Of a stretch of 14,143 bases of DNA, positions 1 to 7,752 are shown piece after piece. Numbering within the stretch: position 1 is the first letter of the stretch; each line of letters begins with the position of its first letter. The translations under genes were made by a program, and so were the position numbers. The notes under the pieces are model-generated. The model ran no database searches. It had not been told where the DNA came from and was given only the letters and a program-made list of their open reading frames with translations. The stretch comes from Terrimonas_A sp040509495 (GTDB taxonomy: Bacteria; Bacteroidota; Bacteroidia; Chitinophagales; Chitinophagaceae), in assembly GCA_040509495.1 (NCBI GenBank), contig JBEVKW010000116.1, positions 1 to 14,143 on the forward strand, given 5' to 3'.

Positions 1-31
1 AGTTAACTACCCGCTTTCAGAGGCCCGCGGC

Positions 32-206
32 CTAGCGCAAATGGCGTTAAGAAAATGGGAGGCTGGCACCGTCTGAGACACACCGCAGGTGTGCCGAAGG
101 CACAAAAAAACTGTTTGAGCCAGCACGCCAATCGACCTTAAACACTCCGCTGGCGAGTTTTTTTTTGTGCAGGTGACACCCTCCCATTTTTAGCCATTTG
201 CGCGTA
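32..206. repeat. Composite palindromic intergenic element with terminal inverted repeats
   Basis: The two ends form a near-perfect inverted repeat. CGCAAATGGC (36-45) pairs with 193-202, and AAAATGGGAGG (52-62) pairs exactly with 180-190. Inside are nested palindromes: CACACC/GGTGTG (79-84 and 88-93), GTGCC/GGCAC (91-95 and 99-103) followed by seven A, GCCAGC/GCTGGC (119-124 and 149-154), and GCACAAAAAAACT (100-112) facing a T-run version at 156-170. I see no credible protein in it. It could be a REP-like or MITE-like non-autonomous element, or a remnant of stacked bidirectional terminators. The structure is seen directly; the mobile nature is inference. Confidence 0.65.
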
Positions 207-269
207 GCCTTGATTTTTTTTTGTTACTTTTTTTGCATCAAGGCAAAAAAAGTAAACGGAGTCTCCGAG
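200..269. repeat. Bacteroidota-type intergenic repeat, copy 1
   Basis: This is a 70-base unit starting GCGCGTAGCCTTGAT and ending in GGAGTCTCCGAG. It can fold in two mutually exclusive ways: GCCTTGAT (207-214) with ATCAAGGC (237-244), or the 13-base arm at 224-236 with its exact complement at 243-255. A small hairpin CCGAG/CTCGG (265-269 and 274-278) and seven A follow. Copy 2 lies about 120 bases downstream in the same orientation. From memory, very similar units recur between genes in many Bacteroidota genomes and often produce spurious hypothetical proteins. Confidence 0.75.
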
Positions 270-322
270 CCCCCTCGGAAAAAAAGCGCCTTGCCCGCCG
301 GCAAAAACAGGTGGAGTCATTA

Positions 323-393
323 GCGCGTAGCATTGATCTTTTTTTATTACTTTTTTTGCCTTGATGCAAAAAAAAGTAAACGGAGTCTTCGAG
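323..393. repeat. Bacteroidota-type intergenic repeat, copy 2
   Basis: A direct repeat of the unit at 200-269, with the same start (GCGCGTAG), T-run, A-run and GTAAACGGAGTCT core. The CCTTGAT and CATTGAT arms are swapped relative to copy 1, so the palindrome is kept although single bases differ. That pattern suggests the structure is what is conserved. It runs into a hairpin TTCGAGGT/ACCTCGAA (388-395 and 399-406) with an A-run, which matches the hairpin after copy 1. Confidence 0.75.
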
Positions 394-558
394 GTAAAAC
401 CTCGAAAAAAACCGCTTTGCTCGCTCAGCAGCAAAAAAACCCGCCGGGAAGCTCCCGGCACAACTCCTTAGATTTCAATCCCCAATTTGGGCGTATCCCC
501 TTAATTTTCGAAATTCGCAAGGAAGGCCATTTCAAACTATCTAAAAAAAATAAACCTT
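394..558 (+). other. Region directly upstream of glmS, with one small hairpin
   Basis: The stretch holds a GC-rich hairpin GCCGGGA/TCCCGGC (443-449 and 453-459) after an A-run. This completes the series of palindromes that begins at position 32. Between 460 and 558 the sequence is AT-rich and unstructured. I cannot assign a convincing promoter here: TAATTTTC at 502-509 resembles the -7 element but has no TTG at the usual distance. The last bases before the glmS start are A-rich (CTAAAAAAAATAAACC), as is common in this phylum, with no Shine-Dalgarno site. No glmS ribozyme core is visible. Confidence 0.5.
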
Positions 559-2394
559 ATGTGTGGAATTGTTGGCTATACAGGCCCCAGGCAAGCTTAT
601 CCGATCATTATCAAAGGCCTTAAGCGACTTGAATATCGTGGATATGACAGCACAGGCGTCGCTTTGCAGAATAACAATTTAAAAGTATATAAAAAAAAGG
701 GCAAGGTAGCTGACCTGGAAGAAGCGATTGTTGGCGAAGATCTTAGCGCCCATGCCGGTATCGGTCATACTCGTTGGGCCACCCATGGCGAGCCCAGCGA
801 CCGGAATGCACACCCTCATCAATCGGCAAGTGGCAATCTGGCGATGATCCACAATGGAATCATTGAGAACTATGCGCAATTGAAAAGCGAACTCGTTAAA
901 AAGGGCTATCAATTCAAGAGTGACACCGATACGGAGGTATTACTCAATTTCATCGAAGAGATCAAGACCAATAATAACTGTTCCCTCGAAGAAGCCGTAC
1001 GGATCGCCCTTAAACGTGTTGTTGGCGCATATGTGATCTTACTACTGGATAAAGATGATCCGCAGACCATCATCGCAGCACGCAAAGGAAGCCCGCTGGT
1101 GATCGGTATCGGCAAAGGAGAACATTTTCTAGGCTCAGATGCGTCTCCAATGCTGGAGTATACAAAGGAAGTCGTGTACGTGAACGATTATGAACTGGCG
1201 ATCATACGCCCGGATGAACTGATCCTGAAAAATCTCGGAAATGAGAAGATCACACCTTATGTCCAAAAGCTCGACCTGGAATTAGCCGCTATTGAAAAAG
1301 GTGGCTATGAGCATTTCATGCTGAAAGAAATATTCGAACAGCCGCAAACCATTTATGATTGCCTGCGCGGAAGGCTTGATGCAAACGCAGGCACGATCAC
1401 CATGGCCGGCATACAACAATATGCGGAACAGCTGATCAAAGCAAACCGGATCGTGATGATCGCGTGCGGAACAAGCTGGCATGCCGGATTAGTTGCCGAA
1501 TACATTTTCGAAGAATTATGCCGGATCAATGTGGAAGTAGAATATGCTTCTGAATTCCGTTACCGCAATCCCGTGATCAACGAAGGTGACGTGATCATTG
1601 CCATTTCCCAAAGTGGCGAAACAGCTGATACGCTCGTTGCCATTGAAACAGCAAAAGCGAAAGGCGCCATCATTCTCGGCGTAGTAAATGTAGTCGGATC
1701 ATCTATCGCCCGCGCTTCGCACGGCGGCGCCTATACTCATGCGGGACCAGAGATCGGTGTGGCAAGTACTAAAGCGTTTACCGCTCAACTGGCCGTATTA
1801 ACCATGATCGCGCTGAAGATCGCTCACATCAAAGGCTCCATCCCGGAAGAACGTTACAGATCGTTGCTGAAAGAAATGGAAGAAGTGCCTGAAAAAGTGG
1901 CCATCGCATTAAAACAGAATGACCATATCAAACAGTTGGCAGATAAGTATAAAGACGCGCCGGATTTTCTCTATCTCGGCAGGGGATATAATTTCCCGGT
2001 GGCACTGGAAGGCGCTCTCAAATTGAAAGAGATCTCCTACATACACGCGGAAGGATATCCTGCCGCGGAAATGAAACACGGCCCCATCGCCCTCGTTGAC
2101 GAAAACCTGCCGGTCGTTTTTTTTGCTACTAAAGATTCATATCATGAAAAAATTGTAAGCAAAATGCAGGAGATCAAGGCAAGAAAAGGAAAAGTCATTT
2201 CCGTGATCACTGAAGGCGATACCACTTCAACAGAGCTTTCACAGGATATCATGGTGATCCCTGAAACGGATGAGATCCTCGCGCCAATGATCAACGTTGT
2301 TCCTCTTCAACTACTGGCATACTATATTGGCGTTGCAAAAGGCCTGGACGTAGACAAACCGCGTAACCTCGCTAAGTCGGTTACGGTAGAATAA
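559..2394 (+). CDS. glmS: Glutamine--fructose-6-phosphate aminotransferase (isomerizing), GlmS
   Basis: GlmS makes glucosamine-6-phosphate from fructose-6-phosphate and glutamine in the cytoplasm. This is the first step towards UDP-GlcNAc for peptidoglycan and lipid A. The 611 residues match the family length. The N-terminal class II glutamine amidotransferase domain (about 1-220) starts Met-Cys-Gly, so Cys2 becomes the N-terminal nucleophile, which fixes the start codon. It also has RGYDSTG (28-34), HTRWATHG (70-77) and NGIIENY (99-105). The two SIS domains carry CGTS (303-306), SQSGET (350-355), STKAFTAQ (403-410), a catalytic-site segment with Glu491 and KHGP (506-509), and the invariant C-terminus PRNLAKSVTVE with Lys606. 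No key residue is missing. It is the first gene of the plus-strand run; the DUF4954 gene starts 60 bases after its stop, past a palindrome. Confidence 0.98.
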   Translation: MCGIVGYTGPRQAYPIIIKGLKRLEYRGYDSTGVALQNNNLKVYKKKGKVADLEEAIVGEDLSAHAGIGHTRWATHGEPSDRNAHPHQSASGNLAMIHNGIIENYAQLKSELVKKGYQFKSDTDTEVLLNFIEEIKTNNNCSLEEAVRIALKRVVGAYVILLLDKDDPQTIIAARKGSPLVIGIGKGEHFLGSDASPMLEYTKEVVYVNDYELAIIRPDELILKNLGNEKITPYVQKLDLELAAIEKGGYEHFMLKEIFEQPQTIYDCLRGRLDANAGTITMAGIQQYAEQLIKANRIVMIACGTSWHAGLVAEYIFEELCRINVEVEYASEFRYRNPVINEGDVIIAISQSGETADTLVAIETAKAKGAIILGVVNVVGSSIARASHGGAYTHAGPEIGVASTKAFTAQLAVLTMIALKIAHIKGSIPEERYRSLLKEMEEVPEKVAIALKQNDHIKQLADKYKDAPDFLYLGRGYNFPVALEGALKLKEISYIHAEGYPAAEMKHGPIALVDENLPVVFFATKDSYHEKIVSKMQEIKARKGKVISVITEGDTTSTELSQDIMVIPETDEILAPMINVVPLQLLAYYIGVAKGLDVDKPRNLAKSVTVE

Positions 2395-2417
2395 TTTTTC
2401 ACACAGAACGGTATGTG

Positions 2418-2441
2418 ATCCCGGCTTTCGAAAGCCGGGAT
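2418..2441 (+). terminator. Perfect 24-base palindrome after glmS, possible terminator
   Basis: ATCCCGGCTTTC (2418-2429) is followed at once by its exact complement (2430-2441), giving a strong GC-rich stem 23 bases after the glmS stop. The tail is TTTAAATC, not a clean T-run, and the next start codon is only 13 bases further on. It may be a weak or partial terminator, or an mRNA 3'-end stabiliser between glmS and the next gene. Confidence 0.5.
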
Positions 2442-2454
2442 TTAAATCATTTCT

Positions 2455-4680
2455 ATGAATAAGATCAATAAAATTCCCGTAGCAAAGCTTGGCTATAATT
2501 TTACAGGCGCTGAATATCTTCCTGAAGGAGAGAATGAATACTATTTCAGAAACAAGCAATATACAGGAGCACATAACTGGAGAAACCTTACCGATAAAGA
2601 AATCAGCCAGCTGACCATCAATGGAAACATGGCAGATAACTGGGAGAACATCCTTGTGTCGGAAATATTCGATGCGGGGCTGATCAGGAACTGTAAGTTT
2701 TATGGCCTCATTCGTATTGGAAAACTGGAACCCTACTCCCTGGAATTTCACGATGTGAGATTGCCTGTCGGTTTATACAACAGTTTAATCATCAGTTGCG
2801 ATTTTGGTGATAACGTGGTCATAGATAACGTGAACTATCTGAGCCATTATATTATCGGCAACGAAGCCATCCTGATCAACCTTAATGAGGTAAGCGTGTC
2901 AGACCATGCCAAATTCGGGAATGGTATTGTAAAGCAAGGTGAGAAAGAATCCGTGCGTATCTGGATGGAGCTTTGCAATGAAAATGCGGGACGCAGCGTA
3001 TTGCCTTTTGACGGGATGCAAACAGGTGATGCCTGGCTATGGACCAGATACAGGACCGATGAAAAACTGATGCAGAAATTCCGTGAATTCACTGAAAAGA
3101 AATTTGACCTCCGGCGTGGTTATTACGGTATGGTTGGAGATAGAACGGTGATCAAGAACAGCCGTATCATCAAAGATGTACTGATTGGTACTGATGCTTA
3201 TATCAAAGGCGCGAATAAGCTGAAGAACCTCACCATTAACTCATCAGCCGATTCTCCTACTCAGATCGGAGAAGGTTGCGAACTGGTAAACGGAATCATC
3301 GGCTTTGGTTGCCGGGTGTTCTACGGTGTAAAAGCAGTACGCTTTTTCCTGGCTTCACACTCTCAATTAAAGTATGGCGCGAGGCTGATCAATTCATTTC
3401 TCGGCGATAATTCTACGATCTCCTGCTGTGAAGTACTGAATTCATTACTGTTCCCGGCACATGAGCAACACCATAATAACTCATTTCTGTGCGCTTCCGT
3501 ATTGATGGGGCAAAGCAACATGGCAGCCGGAGCCACCATTGGATCCAACCATAATTCCCGCGGCGCCGATGGAGAACTTATAGCCGGCAGAGGGTTCTGG
3601 CCCGGGCTCTGCGTAAGCCTCAAACATAATTCCAGGTTTGCCTCATTTACGCTGATCGCTAAAGGAGATTTCCCCGCAGAACTCGATATCCCCATTCCAT
3701 TTTCCCTCGTAAGCAACGATGTGAGCAATGACAAACTGCTCATCATGCCCGGATACTGGTTCATGTACAATATGTATGCGCTTGCCCGCAATGCAGGTAA
3801 GTATGAAAGTCGCGACAAACGGACCTTCAAAAACCAATATCTCGAATATGACTTTCTCGCCCCTGACAGTGTAAACGAGATGTTCTCTGCACTGGAACTC
3901 ATGAAAAAAGCAGTCGGCCAAAGCTGGAAAAAGAAAGATCGCAAAACCATCTCTCCGGAAGCAGCTATCAGCAAAGGAGAATCAGTGCTCGAGAAAAAGA
4001 CTCCATTACATAAAACAAAAATTCTCGTTCATGGGCTGGAAAATTCATCCCGGGAAGTTGAACTGATCAAAGTCACCGAAGCTTATCACCTGTTTAAAGA
4101 ATTGATCGTCTATTATGGCATTACCCAACTGATCAATTTGCTGGATAAAGCACCTAAACTCAGTTTTGATGCCCTTATAAAAAAAGTGAGTACGGCACAA
4201 AGACAAAATTGGAATAATATCGGGGGGCAATTAATACCACAGCCTGTGTTGAACCAACTGATCCAAAATATTCATACAGGCAAGATCGATAACTGGGATG
4301 CTGTTCACGAATTCTACCATCAGTGCAGCGATAACTATCCTCTTCAAAAGGCACAACACGCATTTGCTTCCATGCTCGAGATAAAGGGGCTCAGCGCAGG
4401 AGATTTCAACAGGAAAGTTTTCCTGCAGTATCTTGATGAAGCGCTCGCCACAAAAGAATGGATATCTAAAGGTATTTATGAATCAAGAGCAAAAGACTAT
4501 GAAAGCCCATTCCGGCAGATGGTGTATGAAACCGCCAGGGAAATGGAAAAAGTGATCGGTGAGTTAAAAAACAATGCCTTCATCCTTCAACAGGAAGCAG
4601 AGCTAGCCTCTTTTCGCGTTAAAGTAAAAGAGTTAAAAGCCTGGACCAAAAAAAGCAACTCCCCATCCCGGAAAAAATGA
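2455..4680 (+). CDS. DUF4954 family protein with left-handed beta-helix-like region
   Basis: A 741-residue protein of unknown biochemical function, recognised as DUF4954 from its overall pattern. The N-terminal part has NWRNLTDKEISQL (41-53) and a run of short beta-type units (about 80-160). The central part (about 230-415) looks like hexapeptide or beta-helix turns and carries the family hallmark SNHNSRGADGELIAGRGFWPG (364-384). A helical C-terminal part ends in a charged, coiled-coil-like stretch (about 680-741). There is no signal peptide or membrane segment, so it is probably cytoplasmic. Similar helices occur in sugar-nucleotide acyltransferases and in GlmU, and the gene follows glmS. 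A role around amino-sugar nucleotides is therefore conceivable, but this is inference only. The start is set by the ATG 13 bases after the palindrome. Its stop overlaps the next start codon. Confidence 0.85.
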   Translation: MNKINKIPVAKLGYNFTGAEYLPEGENEYYFRNKQYTGAHNWRNLTDKEISQLTINGNMADNWENILVSEIFDAGLIRNCKFYGLIRIGKLEPYSLEFHDVRLPVGLYNSLIISCDFGDNVVIDNVNYLSHYIIGNEAILINLNEVSVSDHAKFGNGIVKQGEKESVRIWMELCNENAGRSVLPFDGMQTGDAWLWTRYRTDEKLMQKFREFTEKKFDLRRGYYGMVGDRTVIKNSRIIKDVLIGTDAYIKGANKLKNLTINSSADSPTQIGEGCELVNGIIGFGCRVFYGVKAVRFFLASHSQLKYGARLINSFLGDNSTISCCEVLNSLLFPAHEQHHNNSFLCASVLMGQSNMAAGATIGSNHNSRGADGELIAGRGFWPGLCVSLKHNSRFASFTLIAKGDFPAELDIPIPFSLVSNDVSNDKLLIMPGYWFMYNMYALARNAGKYESRDKRTFKNQYLEYDFLAPDSVNEMFSALELMKKAVGQSWKKKDRKTISPEAAISKGESVLEKKTPLHKTKILVHGLENSSREVELIKVTEAYHLFKELIVYYGITQLINLLDKAPKLSFDALIKKVSTAQRQNWNNIGGQLIPQPVLNQLIQNIHTGKIDNWDAVHEFYHQCSDNYPLQKAQHAFASMLEIKGLSAGDFNRKVFLQYLDEALATKEWISKGIYESRAKDYESPFRQMVYETAREMEKVIGELKNNAFILQQEAELASFRVKVKELKAWTKKSNSPSRKK

Positions 4681-5102
4681 AAGGCGTAGACGACTATATC
4701 GAACTGCTGCCAGAAGGCAGAAAGGAAATATGCGAAAAGATCAGGGATATGATCTTTACACTGGTTCCGCAGATCGAAGAACGTTTCAGTTTTAAAGTTC
4801 CGTTCTATCATTACTTCGGCATGTTCATGTATTTCAGCAATATCAAAGACGGTGTATCAGTTTGTTTTTTACGGGGAAAAGATCTGGTCGAACTATTTCC
4901 CGAATTACGGCAAAATAAAAGAGCTATTGTTGCATCCGTACTGATCACATCGAAAACCGATATTCACAAATTGAACCTCCAGGAGATCATTCTTACGGCT
5001 GCTGCATGGAACCAGGAAGCAAAAATGCTTAAAAGACCGATGGTTAAAGCCGTTAAAAAGAAAAGCACCGCAAAGAAGAAAGGTGTTCACACTGGCAAGT
5101 GA
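4677..5102 (+). CDS. DUF1801 domain-containing protein
   Basis: A 141-residue protein with the DUF1801 / YdhG-like fold pattern. It has an N-terminal helix (VDDYIELLPEGRKEICEKIRDMI), then an EERFSFKVPFY segment, a MFMYFSNIKDGVSVCF strand pair, and a RGKDLVELFP turn. The function of this family is not established. The C-terminal part (about 117-141) is very lysine-rich (KKKSTAKKK), like a nucleic-acid-binding tail; that reading is inference. The ATG overlaps the stop of the DUF4954 gene by four bases (ATGA), so the two are probably translationally coupled. The 151 bases after its stop, up to the end of the convergent gene, show no clear terminator. Confidence 0.85.
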   Translation: MKGVDDYIELLPEGRKEICEKIRDMIFTLVPQIEERFSFKVPFYHYFGMFMYFSNIKDGVSVCFLRGKDLVELFPELRQNKRAIVASVLITSKTDIHKLNLQEIILTAAAWNQEAKMLKRPMVKAVKKKSTAKKKGVHTGK

Positions 5103-5253
5103 ATTTTATTCGGCAAACTTTACCGGGACCGTCTTTAAGCAGATTGTCTTGATGATTACCTCACAAAACATCTACCGCCTGAGCCAAGAAGAATCCTTCC
5201 AGACCTTAACTGTCATACGATCTCAACGGGAACAAGATCTATTTGTGTCCTGG

Positions 5254-7347
5254 TCAGCGGATAAAGACTCGGGAAACTTTCACCCCCTCCGCCAGAGCGA
5301 TAACTCTGTATATCCCGCTTGAAAGAAACGGAAGGCGAATAAATATCTTTTCGCCGCGCCTTGATATCCTTTCAGCATGTGATGTTACTATTGCTCCGTT
5401 GTGACCAACTATTAAAAACCGAACATTTCCGTTAGGCAGATCAACCGTCAATTCGATGCCCTCATACCGGGAGTTACTAACGCGAACCTGGTACATATTG
5501 TTTCGCCCGGTATTGGCAATGCGTGCCTGTATACTTGTGCTGTAAACAGTGTCTCCCGCACTGTTCAGAACATTCAGCCGGTATAGATTTTGTCCGGGGG
5601 AAGGATTGTTATGGATAAACCGGTGATCGCAGTTGTTCGCGTTTCCCGGTACAGTAGCCAGATACTCATACGGTTTTCCTGGCAAGGCATATTGCAACAA
5701 ATATTTGTATGCAGATGAATTACAGTCACCGGTCTTCCACATCAAACTCATTTCTCCATTGAGATACTGCGATTCAAACTTCTCAATCAATATGGGTAAG
5801 GGATTTAACTGCTGATTTATCGTAGAACCCAAGGTGAATGCACCGGAGGGAGGTACTTCAGCGGCGGTACTGACCAGGCCTGTAACATAAGGTGGTACAG
5901 GTGATCCGGGAGAATGATCAACGCCACCTTCACTAATCCATGATCCGTTCTCAAAACGTGATATCACGATCGCTTCAAGGTGGTATACAAAACTCAATGG
6001 AGAAACAGAGAAGCGTATCCTTCGTAATGAATTACCGGCCACTTGTATCAACTCCCAGAATTCAACATAGCTAACATGGTTGATCGGACTGAGACAATGG
6101 CTGCCCAATCCCGGTAAGGATTGCGGATTTGTCCGCCTGTAGCTGACAATGAATTCATCCGCATCATTATCTCCATCGTCAAAATAGACAGGTGCATAGA
6201 TCTCTCCCACTCCAACAGGAAATTCAAATGCAGTACGCCCTGTCTTTTTCACGGGACCTTCCACAAAGCTGTGCGTAGAAGTTCCGATACAGGTAGCACC
6301 GGGGCCAAAGGATAGCAGATTAGATGCGGATGACCTGATCTTACCTGTAACAAATGCAAGCTGATAAGAAAGATGTAACGGACTTGAGAGTGTAACGCCT
6401 GCAGGATTATTGACCACCAGTTTTACTTCCTGCATGATACTTCCTCCTCCCGAAATAGTTTGCATCGTGTTACCGCCCATGATGATCCCGGAGCCGGTGG
6501 AAGAGCCTGTTTCCGTAATGAAACCGTTGTTATCGAGATCTCCGTTGATCAGTACCGTGGCCCTGTTACTACCATTCGCAATATTGAAGACTGCACCGGG
6601 GGCGATACTGCATTGCCCGTCGATAGTGATCGTATCAACATTGGCACCATAAGAGAAACTGGTATTCTCCCTGATGGCCAGGCCTCCGCGGATCAGCAAT
6701 GGATTGATCCCGGCACCGGTGTATGTACGGCCGGCGCCCGCACTGGCCGCAGAGAAGATGAGTTTTCCAAAAGTCCGGCCGCTGACGGAAACAGTGTATG
6801 AGGCAGTACCGGGAACATCAAATTCAAAAACACCTTCCTCTGTTCCTGGTAGTACAGACAACCTGCTCACAAGAAAGTCAGTATGCCCTCTTGCTGTCTG
6901 ATGGATATAGTGGCCGCCATTATTGATCCGGAAATAGCCGTTTGCGGTAACGCTCAATGGCGTTCCTGCGGAAGCTCCGGACGCGTTTCTAAGAACAGCA
7001 CCCCGATCCAATACCAGTGCGTCACCAACTGCTGTGAGTACCAATCCAACCGGAGCGGTATTCGTTGGGGGGAGGATACAATATATAGAAAAGGGGGCGG
7101 CGGGTGTGATCCTTAATGAGGTCAATGATACAGTCAGATTACCCGCTGGTAAAGTAACATTATAACCCGAATGAAGAAATGTATTGTCGAGTATGACTTC
7201 GTCACCCGCATCTGGTACACGATCGAGATCCCAGTTGAGTGGAGTATTCCATAACCCATCGTTCCCTTCGCCATCCCACTTCAACACTTCGGCATTAAGT
7301 TGAAAACTGCAGAATAGCAGCCATCCGATCCACGCACTCTTTTTCAT
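5254..7347 (-). CDS. Secreted beta-rich protein with type IX secretion-like C-terminal domain
   Basis: A 697-residue exported protein of unknown role. It begins with a signal peptide (MKKSAWIGWLLFCSFQLNA, cleavage likely after Ala19). Next comes a KWDGEGNDGLWNTPLNW...VPDAGDEVILDN segment (23-55), the usual opening of large beta-solenoid-like surface proteins in this phylum. The middle is glycine-, serine- and threonine-rich with many short strands. Residues from 515 (NPLPILIEKF) to about 610 form a fibronectin-like module commonly found just before sorting domains. The last 80 residues (from 618) resemble a type A sorting domain, ending LSSGIYRVIALAEGVKVSRVFIR in pattern. The family knowledge predicts passage through the type IX system and surface attachment or release. 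No catalytic motif is visible. It is convergent with the DUF1801 gene and follows the lipoprotein terminator. Confidence 0.85.
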   Translation of the reverse strand: MKKSAWIGWLLFCSFQLNAEVLKWDGEGNDGLWNTPLNWDLDRVPDAGDEVILDNTFLHSGYNVTLPAGNLTVSLTSLRITPAAPFSIYCILPPTNTAPVGLVLTAVGDALVLDRGAVLRNASGASAGTPLSVTANGYFRINNGGHYIHQTARGHTDFLVSRLSVLPGTEEGVFEFDVPGTASYTVSVSGRTFGKLIFSAASAGAGRTYTGAGINPLLIRGGLAIRENTSFSYGANVDTITIDGQCSIAPGAVFNIANGSNRATVLINGDLDNNGFITETGSSTGSGIIMGGNTMQTISGGGSIMQEVKLVVNNPAGVTLSSPLHLSYQLAFVTGKIRSSASNLLSFGPGATCIGTSTHSFVEGPVKKTGRTAFEFPVGVGEIYAPVYFDDGDNDADEFIVSYRRTNPQSLPGLGSHCLSPINHVSYVEFWELIQVAGNSLRRIRFSVSPLSFVYHLEAIVISRFENGSWISEGGVDHSPGSPVPPYVTGLVSTAAEVPPSGAFTLGSTINQQLNPLPILIEKFESQYLNGEMSLMWKTGDCNSSAYKYLLQYALPGKPYEYLATVPGNANNCDHRFIHNNPSPGQNLYRLNVLNSAGDTVYSTSIQARIANTGRNNMYQVRVSNSRYEGIELTVDLPNGNVRFLIVGHNGAIVTSHAERISRRGEKIFIRLPFLSSGIYRVIALAEGVKVSRVFIR

Positions 7348-7446
7348 ACTTCACACTTTAAAATGAATGTCAGCGATACTGCTGATGAAGTGAAGGTAGA
7401 ATCAGTGTGAAGCGAAACCTTGGGAAAAAAACGACAATTTCATGGT

Positions 7447-7472
7447 AAAAAAAACCTCCCGCAAGCGGGAGG
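7447..7472 (-). terminator. Rho-independent terminator of the small lipoprotein gene
   Basis: On the minus strand the stem CCTCCCG/CGGGAGG (7455-7472, four-base loop) is followed by eight T (7454 down to 7447). It lies 31 bases after the lipoprotein stop codon, which is the expected layout, and separates that gene from the secreted-protein gene. Confidence 0.88.
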
Positions 7473-7503
7473 AAATCTTGTTGGAACAAAATCCTGCAAT
7501 CAA

Positions 7504-7728
7504 TTATTTTTTCAGAGAATCTGCAGCAGATTTCAGAGAGTCTGCAGCGGCTTTCAATGTATCAGCAGCCTGGGTAGCAGCCGCTTTAGCTTGTTCAGCA
7601 GCTACGCTATCAGCTACGCGGATAGAGTCAGCTGTCTTTTTAGCAGCGTCTTCAGCTGAAGTTGCAGATTCATTGTTACACGCTACTACTACAGCAGCGA
7701 TAGCGAGCATTGCAAATACTTTTTTCAT
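7504..7728 (-). CDS. Small alanine-rich helical lipoprotein
   Basis: A 74-residue lipoprotein not recognised as any named family. The signal sequence MKKVFAMLAIAAVVVA is followed by Cys17, and VVVAC serves as the lipobox. The mature part is 58 residues, almost wholly Ala, Asp, Ser, Lys and Glu, and predicted as one long helix. It ends in three tandem heptads (AADTLKA, AADSLKS, AADSLKK) and a terminal Lys-Lys. The ATG at 7728 was chosen over the longer open frame (to 7893) because it starts the signal peptide and lies 25 bases inside a consensus promoter. With a strong promoter and a strong terminator it is a monocistronic, probably abundant, envelope protein. The build resembles Braun's lipoprotein (see findings), but there is no sequence identity I would rely on. 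Confidence 0.85.
   Translation of the reverse strand: MKKVFAMLAIAAVVVACNNESATSAEDAAKKTADSIRVADSVAAEQAKAAATQAADTLKAAADSLKSAADSLKK
7507..7569 (-). repeat. Three 21-base tandem repeats inside the lipoprotein gene
   Basis: Units at 7507-7527, 7528-7548 and 7549-7569 encode the three C-terminal heptads. The first two are nearly identical at the base level (TTTCAGAGAATCTGCAGC against TTTCAGAGAGTCTGCAGC), and the third has diverged. The helix seems to have grown by heptad duplication. Confidence 0.8.
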
Positions 7729-7752
7729 TGCGATGGGTTTATAATTTGTTGG

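Noticed and set aside
394..558. Possible glmS ribozyme upstream of glmS
   Set aside because: The region shows no pseudoknotted ribozyme core, only simple hairpins and AT-rich sequence, and this ribozyme is mainly known from Firmicutes and related groups.
138..623. Open frames on both strands (138-461 minus, 333-623 plus) within the repeat region before glmS
   Set aside because: They consist of translated palindromic repeats with Lys/Phe-rich low-complexity sequence, and the second runs into glmS in another frame. No start signals or family resemblance.
3363..3974. 203-residue open frame on the minus strand inside the DUF4954 gene
   Set aside because: It lies wholly antisense to a well-supported gene, has no recognisable domain, and is a codon-usage shadow.
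5083..5322. 79-residue open frame between the DUF1801 gene and the secreted-protein gene
   Set aside because: It overlaps the ends of both neighbours, has no family resemblance and no promoter or ribosome-binding signal.
7349..7421. Nine-base inverted repeat CTTCACACT / AGTGTGAAG before the secreted-protein gene, considered as an operator
   Set aside because: The arms are 55 bases apart, no promoter could be placed relative to them, and a nine-base match at that spacing is weak evidence.
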